From Halobium salinum (lineage in GTDB: Archaea; Halobacteriota; Halobacteria; Halobacteriales; Haloferacaceae): a DNA stretch of 64,000 nt. This document shows positions 59,717 to 64,000 of the stretch, one piece after another. Numbering within the stretch: position 1 is the first letter of the stretch; the number at the start of each line of letters is the position of its first letter. The stretch is from NCBI RefSeq assembly GCF_026586625.1, contig NZ_JAODIW010000008.1:553811-617810 (forward strand). The letters are read 5' to 3'. A program made the translations under genes and the position numbers. The notes below the pieces were generated by a model that had not been told where the DNA came from, made no database searches, and saw only the letters and a list, made by a program, of their open reading frames with translations.

Positions 59717-60202
59717 TCACAGCCCTTCGAGGAAGTAGAAGGTGCCCCCGAGCACTGCGCCGTAGATGAGATGCCACGCGAGCAGGGAGGCGGTGACGTT
59801 CGGAATCGTCTGAGTCGAGAGGCCGACGGCGTCGAGCCAGATGGGCATGATGGTCCCCGCCGCGAACACCGCGAGCACGAGTCCGTAGACGACGCCCGCG
59901 AACACCGTCTTCCAGAACCAGTCGCTCACGCGGAACAGCCCGGGGTCGGCGAGGGTCGCGGCGAACAGCAGGCCGAACAACGTCCCGTGAACGAGGTGGA
60001 CCGCCCACCCGGCGAGCAGGCTCCCCTCGAACCCGTACAGACCGGCGATGGCGACCCTGAGCGTCTCCAGTTGGACGAGACTGATGGCGACACCCATCAC
60101 CAGCGCGGCGACGAACCCCGCGACGGCACCGCCCCGCCAGGCCCACCGCGTCTCGAACGGCGACTCTCCCGCGACGTGTTTCTCCCGATGCAGGACTGCC
60201 AT
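59717..60202 (-). CDS. Multi-span membrane protein, haloarchaeal type
   Basis: A 161-residue protein with four predicted spans (GGAVAGFVAALVMGVAISLVQ; GWAVHLVHGTLFGLLFAATLA; TVFAGVVYGLVLAVFAAGTIM; LLAWHLIYGAVLGGTFYFLEG). The Gly-x-x-Ala-Gly-Phe-x-Ala and HLVHGT..G patterns are those of small conserved haloarchaeal membrane proteins of unknown function. The ATG at 60202 is used. An AT-rich spacer follows the gene, between it and cspA2. Confidence 0.78.
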   Translation of the reverse strand: MAVLHREKHVAGESPFETRWAWRGGAVAGFVAALVMGVAISLVQLETLRVAIAGLYGFEGSLLAGWAVHLVHGTLFGLLFAATLADPGLFRVSDWFWKTVFAGVVYGLVLAVFAAGTIMPIWLDAVGLSTQTIPNVTASLLAWHLIYGAVLGGTFYFLEGL

Positions 60203-60388
60203 GGTCGTCTCCGGGCGCAACGCACACCCTATGATAGAGTTTAGCACTCCCGAGAGATAAGGCCGTTCGACGGCCGGTTGGTGAGTTCGACCGCGTGACG
60301 GGTCCCAAGCATCGAGGCCGGAACCGAAACGGGAGTCCCCGGACGGCACGACACCCACGCTCTTGGTCGCGCGCCGAGGAGGGGGGAC

Positions 60389-60883
60389 ATGCTCCGTAGG
60401 CTTCGCGAGACGGCGCCCGCCGGTCTCGTCCCGCTCGCGTGGACGTTCGCGACCGCCGCACACCTCGAACTCCTCGCCGTCCGGACGGTGCTCGCCGGCC
60501 ACGTCGTCATGGACGTGCTGCTCCTCGCCTTCGCCGTCCTCTCGTGGGACGACATGCGCGACCACCTCGTGCTCCGAGCCTGGTTGGGCGTCATCGTCGT
60601 CGGATTCGGTGTCACGCTCGTCGGTACCTACGCGCTCGCGGTCGGGGACGAGAGCCTCGCTCGACTCACGGTGCTCGGCTGGATGCTCCTTCCCGCGCTC
60701 GCGCTCCTGTACACCGGACGTGTCCTCCCGGCGGCGGAGCGGGCGTCGCTCTACACGCTGGGCGGCGCGCTCTCCGGCGTCGGCGCCGTCGCGTTCGCCG
60801 TCGGCGTCGCACCGGTCGCCGCGCTCGTGGCTGTCGGCGTCGGTCAAACGCTGGGCATCCTCGTCGCGGTCGTCGAGTACTAA
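60389..60883 (+). CDS. Multi-span membrane protein of unknown function
   Basis: A 164-residue protein with about five hydrophobic segments (LVPLAWTFATAAHLELLAV; VLAGHVVMDVLLLAFAVLSW; LGVIVVGFGVTLVGTYALAV; LTVLGWMLLPALALLYTGRV; LSGVGAVAFAVGVAPVAALVAVG). There is no signal peptide or catalytic motif. The protein is non-acidic apart from termini. It converges with the wHTH-coupled membrane gene, 33 bases downstream. Confidence 0.78.
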   Translation: MLRRLRETAPAGLVPLAWTFATAAHLELLAVRTVLAGHVVMDVLLLAFAVLSWDDMRDHLVLRAWLGVIVVGFGVTLVGTYALAVGDESLARLTVLGWMLLPALALLYTGRVLPAAERASLYTLGGALSGVGAVAFAVGVAPVAALVAVGVGQTLGILVAVVEY

Positions 60884-60916
60884 CGGGCTCGCGTCGTGGT
60901 TCGCCGCCCTCGGCTC

Positions 60917-61231
60917 TCACATCCAGCGGACGGAGAGCACGAGGAGTGCCAACCCGACCGCGATAGTGACGCCCTCGACGGTCCGCAGGAGGAACAGTTC
61001 GCGGCCGACGGCGTGCGAACCGGGGTTGAGAAGAAGCTCGTAGGTGGCCTCGACGACGGTTCCGAGCGTGAGACACGCGAAGCCGCCGGCCGCGAGCAGC
61101 AGCGCTCGGGCCCGTTCGCGGCGGTAGGCCCGATACGCGACGGCGGAGAGGCCGGCGCCCACGAGGAACGTGAGCAGGTTCGAGGCGACGAACGCCCACA
61201 GCTCCGGGGACTGACCGGCGTGTGTCGTCAC
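60917..61231 (-). CDS. Three-span membrane protein coupled to a winged-helix regulator
   Basis: A 104-residue membrane protein (LWAFVASNLLTFLVGAGLSAVAYRAY; ALLLAAGGFACLTLGTVVEATYELL; TVEGVTIAVGLALLVLSV). The GTG at 61231 overlaps the TGA of the wHTH gene (GTGA), which I take as evidence for this start; an upstream GTG at 61255 is possible. Haloarchaea often pair such a small membrane protein with a wHTH in this overlap. Function is unknown; it may anchor or sense signals for the regulator. Confidence 0.8.
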   Translation of the reverse strand: MTTHAGQSPELWAFVASNLLTFLVGAGLSAVAYRAYRRERARALLLAAGGFACLTLGTVVEATYELLLNPGSHAVGRELFLLRTVEGVTIAVGLALLVLSVRWM

Positions 61232-61572
61232 GACGACCCTCCGAGCGACCGCCACAGCCTGGCGAACTTATCGTCGTCCCGGCGGACCTCGACGTCCACT
61301 CGGAACTCCCCGTCCTCGACGGTGAACGTGATTCGGTGGAGGCTGGTCTCGTAGGAGCTGTAGTGGTCCCCGTCGTCGGCCACCTCGGTCCGCTCTTCGA
61401 GGAACCCCTGCCCGGTGAGTTCGTCGGTGCGTCGGTACACTGTCGCGAGCGACACGCCGACCTCCGCCTCGAACTCGTCGACGGACATCGGCTCCCGGGA
61501 CGCCAGGGCGAGGATTTCGCGCGCGTCCTCGCTGTCGATAGACTCGACGACTGACTGGGGGTCGGGGTCCAT
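61228..61572 (-). CDS. Winged-helix DNA-binding protein (ArsR-like)
   Basis: A 114-residue regulator. The helix-turn-helix region is SEDAREILALASREPMSVDEFEAEVGVSLATVYRRTDELTGQGFLEER, followed by a wing and a beta-rich tail HRITFTVEDGEFRVDVEVRRDDD. It starts at the ATG at 61572. The stop overlaps the start of the membrane protein gene by four bases. It probably regulates its own operon; no operator was identified. Confidence 0.88.
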   Translation of the reverse strand: MDPDPQSVVESIDSEDAREILALASREPMSVDEFEAEVGVSLATVYRRTDELTGQGFLEERTEVADDGDHYSSYETSLHRITFTVEDGEFRVDVEVRRDDDKFARLWRSLGGSS

Positions 61573-61685
61573 CCTGCTGTGCTCGTCAACCCGGCCCAGC
61601 CCCATGACGCTTGTCGCCACCGTCGCGTTCGCAGTCGTTGCGAACGCGGCCCCGATTGATGTGTCCGACGCTCCGCAGGTCACGT

Positions 61686-62009
61686 GTGGACACGAACTGG
61701 GACTCGGTCACCTGTGACCGCGGCCGCACGGCGGACCGACCGACGCACGTCTCGCTCGAAGGACACGTCGACGACCTCGAGTTCGGCGACGCGCTAGTCG
61801 GTGGCGACGACGGTGTCGCCCTCGAACGCATCACCCTCTTCCCCGAACGCGGACCGGCGGACGGGATGGGCGTCGTCGTCGAGGGCCGGGTCGAAGGTGA
61901 CGACGAGGGGGGCGACGGCACCGAGCGCCGGAAGACCGACCGTGCACCGTCCGGGACGACGGCCGCCGACGCCCGGGAACCACGGTCGGGCGAGCCCGCG
62001 AACGACTGA
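61686..62009 (+). CDS. Possible small acidic hypothetical protein
   Basis: A putative 107-residue protein starting at GTG. VSLEGHVDDLEFGDALVGGDDGVALERITLFPERG and VVVEGRVEGDDEGGD have halophile-like composition and codon use, followed by a charged, low-complexity tail. No family or promoter is recognised, and the start could be elsewhere (an ATG at 61659 also exists). It may be a real gene or a chance frame. Confidence 0.4.
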   Translation: MDTNWDSVTCDRGRTADRPTHVSLEGHVDDLEFGDALVGGDDGVALERITLFPERGPADGMGVVVEGRVEGDDEGGDGTERRKTDRAPSGTTAADAREPRSGEPAND

Positions 62010-62090
62010 AGCGGCGGGCCGGACCCGGGACCGAACGTCGACGAGACGGGCGAATCCCGGGCGAGCGTCGTCCGAACCCTCTCGGCCTTC

Positions 62091-64000
62091 TCACACCGAG
62101 AACACGCGCACGCCGAAGGGGGCGAGCGAGAGGGTCGCCGTCCCCTCGTCGGCGTCGAACGCGGCCGTCGACTCTCGAATCGGCCCCCCGACCTCGGTCA
62201 CGTCGTCTTCGTCGCCCCAGTGCCAGGGGAGCTCGTAGTCGTCGTAGCCTCGGGGCCCCACGTTGGCGACGACGACGACCTGCTCTGCCTCGGCTTCGCT
62301 CTCACCTTCGTCACTGGGTTCGCCGAGGTCGGCCCCGCCGGTTCGACAGTAGGCGAACACGCGCTCGCCGTCCTCGTCGTCGAGGGTCGGGTCGGTGTGG
62401 AAACACTCGACCTCGTTGCGCTGGAGCGCCGCCGTCGAGGTGCGGAGGTCGACGAGGTCGGCCACCGCCTCTCGGAGCTCGGCGTGGCCCGGGTACTCGG
62501 CGCGGTGCCAGCGAATGGGGTCTTCCATCTTCGCCTGCCAGTCGGTGTAGTCGAGGTCGTGGAGCTCGCCGAACTCCTCGCCGGCGAGGAACATCGGGAC
62601 GCCGACGCTCGTCAGGAGGAGGGCGAACGACCCGCGGAGGCGGTCGACCGCCTCCGTGTGGGCGTCGATGCGCACCCCGTCGCCGGCGGCGACGAGGTCG
62701 TCGACAAGGTAGCCGACGTTCTCGACGGAGCCGTCGCCGAGTCCCTCCTCGCGAACGACCTCCCCGAGGAAGTGGTTCATCAGGCGCTGTTCGCCCGGTT
62801 CGCCCATGTCGTGGGAGGTGAGGTAGTTGACCGCCATCGAGAGGTCTTCGAACCCGGCCTCGAACTCGCGGTCCATCTCGTCCCACGTCCGGTCGCCGGA
62901 GACGAGCGCCTCGACTCGGTCGGTCCGGGTCGGCTCCTCTACGTCCGTGTCGACATCGTCGAACAGCAGCCGTCGCGCCTCGTCGCGGAAGTCGAAGTTC
63001 CACATGCTGTCGACGACGCTGCGCCCGTCGGGGTTCTCCTCGCGGTCGTGGACGATGTCGGTCCGGCCCCACGAGTCCTCCGCGATGACGACGAACGGCC
63101 GGTCCGGAAACGCCTCCTCGTGGGCCGTCCGGACGCGGTCCCGGAACTCCTGGACGAACTCGGGGTGGGCCATCCCTTTGTACTCGTCGACGCGGAACCC
63201 ATCGACGTGGTACTCCTCGACCCAGAACTCGGCCATCTCGACGAGAAACTCCCGGGCAGGGAAGTAGCCGTCCACCTCCGCGTCGAAGTCGAAGCGCCGC
63301 CCGCCCCACTGTGGTCGGTCGGGGTCCTCGTCGGGGTGGAGGAAGAAGCGGTCTCCCGCCAGCGACTCCAGCGGGGAGTCGGTCGCGTGGTTCGGCACCA
63401 CGTCCATCAGGACGCGAATCCCGCGGCGGTGACACTCCTTCACGAGGTACTTCACGTCGACCGGGCCGCCGAAGTCGAGGTCCGGCGCGAAGAAGAAGCG
63501 CGAGCCGTACCCCCAGTTGATGCTCACCGGCGCGTCCTGGATGGGGAGCAGCTCGATGGCGTTGACGCCGAGGTCGGCGATGCGGTCGAGGTGGTCGGTC
63601 AGGAGGGCCTGCACGTCGCCGTCGGGGACGTCCCGACGGTGCTCGCCCGACACCGAAGTCGCCCAGCGCAGCGGCAACTCGTAGATTACCATCTCGTGGT
63701 TGGCAGGGAGGTCGCCGTCCTCGGGGAGTTCGTCGTCCCACGAGAACGGGGGGCGGAACCGCTCGCCGTCCCTGACGCGGAACGTCCCCCGACGCCCCCG
63801 GAACTCGGTCAGTTCCTCGGCGAAGGGGTCGGGAGCGACGGTCGGGTCGTCCTCTCCCTCGCGGTGGACGACGAACTCGTACTCGTAGCGCCCGTCCGTG
63901 AGGTCGAGGTCGGTCAGGTCCAGTTCGTACCAGTCGGTCGCGTCCGCGACCGGGGACAGGTCCTCGCGACGCCACTCGTCGGGGTCGAACTCGTCGCGTG
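62091..64000 (-). CDS. GH13 glycosidase (alpha-amylase/branching-enzyme fold), N-terminus beyond the window
   Basis: The frame remains open to the right edge, so the gene starts outside the window. The visible 636 residues include an N-terminal beta-sandwich (DWYELDLTDLDLTDGRYEYEFVV; CBM48-like), then the GH13 barrel MVIYELPLRWATSV, DLGVNAIELLPIQDAP, GIRVLMDVVPNHATDSP, nucleophile Asp in VDGFRVDEYKGMAHPEF, acid Glu in FVVIAEDSW, and transition-state Asp in NYLTSHDMGEP. Domain C with VVVVANVGPRGYDDYELPW closes it. The layout resembles cytoplasmic amylase/trehalohydrolase-like enzymes; exact specificity is not decided. No signal peptide is visible in this part. It adds to the alpha-glucan enzymes of the window. 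Confidence 0.9.
   Translation of the reverse strand, partial: RDEFDPDEWRREDLSPVADATDWYELDLTDLDLTDGRYEYEFVVHREGEDDPTVAPDPFAEELTEFRGRRGTFRVRDGERFRPPFSWDDELPEDGDLPANHEMVIYELPLRWATSVSGEHRRDVPDGDVQALLTDHLDRIADLGVNAIELLPIQDAPVSINWGYGSRFFFAPDLDFGGPVDVKYLVKECHRRGIRVLMDVVPNHATDSPLESLAGDRFFLHPDEDPDRPQWGGRRFDFDAEVDGYFPAREFLVEMAEFWVEEYHVDGFRVDEYKGMAHPEFVQEFRDRVRTAHEEAFPDRPFVVIAEDSWGRTDIVHDREENPDGRSVVDSMWNFDFRDEARRLLFDDVDTDVEEPTRTDRVEALVSGDRTWDEMDREFEAGFEDLSMAVNYLTSHDMGEPGEQRLMNHFLGEVVREEGLGDGSVENVGYLVDDLVAAGDGVRIDAHTEAVDRLRGSFALLLTSVGVPMFLAGEEFGELHDLDYTDWQAKMEDPIRWHRAEYPGHAELREAVADLVDLRTSTAALQRNEVECFHTDPTLDDEDGERVFAYCRTGGADLGEPSDEGESEAEAEQVVVVANVGPRGYDDYELPWHWGDEDDVTEVGGPIRESTAAFDADEGTATLSLAPFGVRVFSV

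Noticed and set aside
1-64000. tRNA or rRNA genes
   Set aside because: No cloverleaf with T-loop consensus or rRNA segment was recognised on either strand by reading; a covariance search would be needed to be certain.

Overview
The window is chromosomal DNA from a halophilic archaeon (class Halobacteria). GC is very high and proteins are strongly acidic. Export signals are mostly twin-arginine, often with a lipobox. Promoters are TATA boxes about 27 bases upstream of the start codon, so many transcripts are probably leaderless. Archaeal markers include ribosomal proteins L15e and L10e, Rio2 kinase, NucS, TrmB, a Bat-type HTH regulator and a PGF-CTERM protein. The genus cannot be named from sequence alone. 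Both window edges cut a gene: a methyltransferase on the left and a GH13 amylase on the right.

Layout. 1-12.7 kb is housekeeping: old yellow enzyme, cobalamin-binding protein, surface nuclease, endonuclease IV, peroxiredoxin, lipoate ligase, 6-phosphogluconate dehydrogenase, a Bat-like sensor-regulator, Rio2 and a retropepsin-like protein. 12.7-25.8 kb is a surface-glycan locus: two nucleotide-sugar dehydrogenases, GT2 and GT4 glycosyltransferases, a methyltransferase/alpha-barrel fusion, a Wzx-like flippase, a DegT aminotransferase, a Gfo/Idh/MocA dehydrogenase and a sugar N-formyltransferase. Together they suggest export of a glycan carrying a 3-formamido uronic acid. 25.8-38.3 kb is an alpha-glucan module: TrmB, GH15 glucoamylase, MalK facing MalE-MalF-MalG, a wHTH/zinc-ribbon regulator and a GH13 enzyme. 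38.4-46.7 kb is mixed: L15e, L10e, a RimK-like ligase, a glutamine amidotransferase, NucS and small membrane proteins. 46.9-49.7 kb is a ZnuABC-type metal importer with a palindrome over its TATA box. 49.7-57.7 kb has an MFS transporter, a DyP-like Tat protein, a cryptochrome-DASH coupled to a ferredoxin, and a polysaccharide deacetylase coupled to a second formyltransferase. 57.8-64 kb has two nearly identical cspA copies flanking a Tat-exported Hcp-fold protein, small membrane proteins, a wHTH and the partial GH13 gene.

The most unusual items are: (1) the Hcp-like (type VI secretion tube family) protein with a Tat signal and no visible injection-system partners, between twin cspA genes; (2) the predicted 2-acetamido-3-formamido-uronate pathway; (3) an interspersed GC-rich hairpin repeat present at least three times, whose stem sequence differs between copies while pairing is kept; (4) the DASH cryptochrome/ferredoxin pair; (5) the palindromic operator at the metal-transport promoter. 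All functions are read by eye from sequence; no database search was run.
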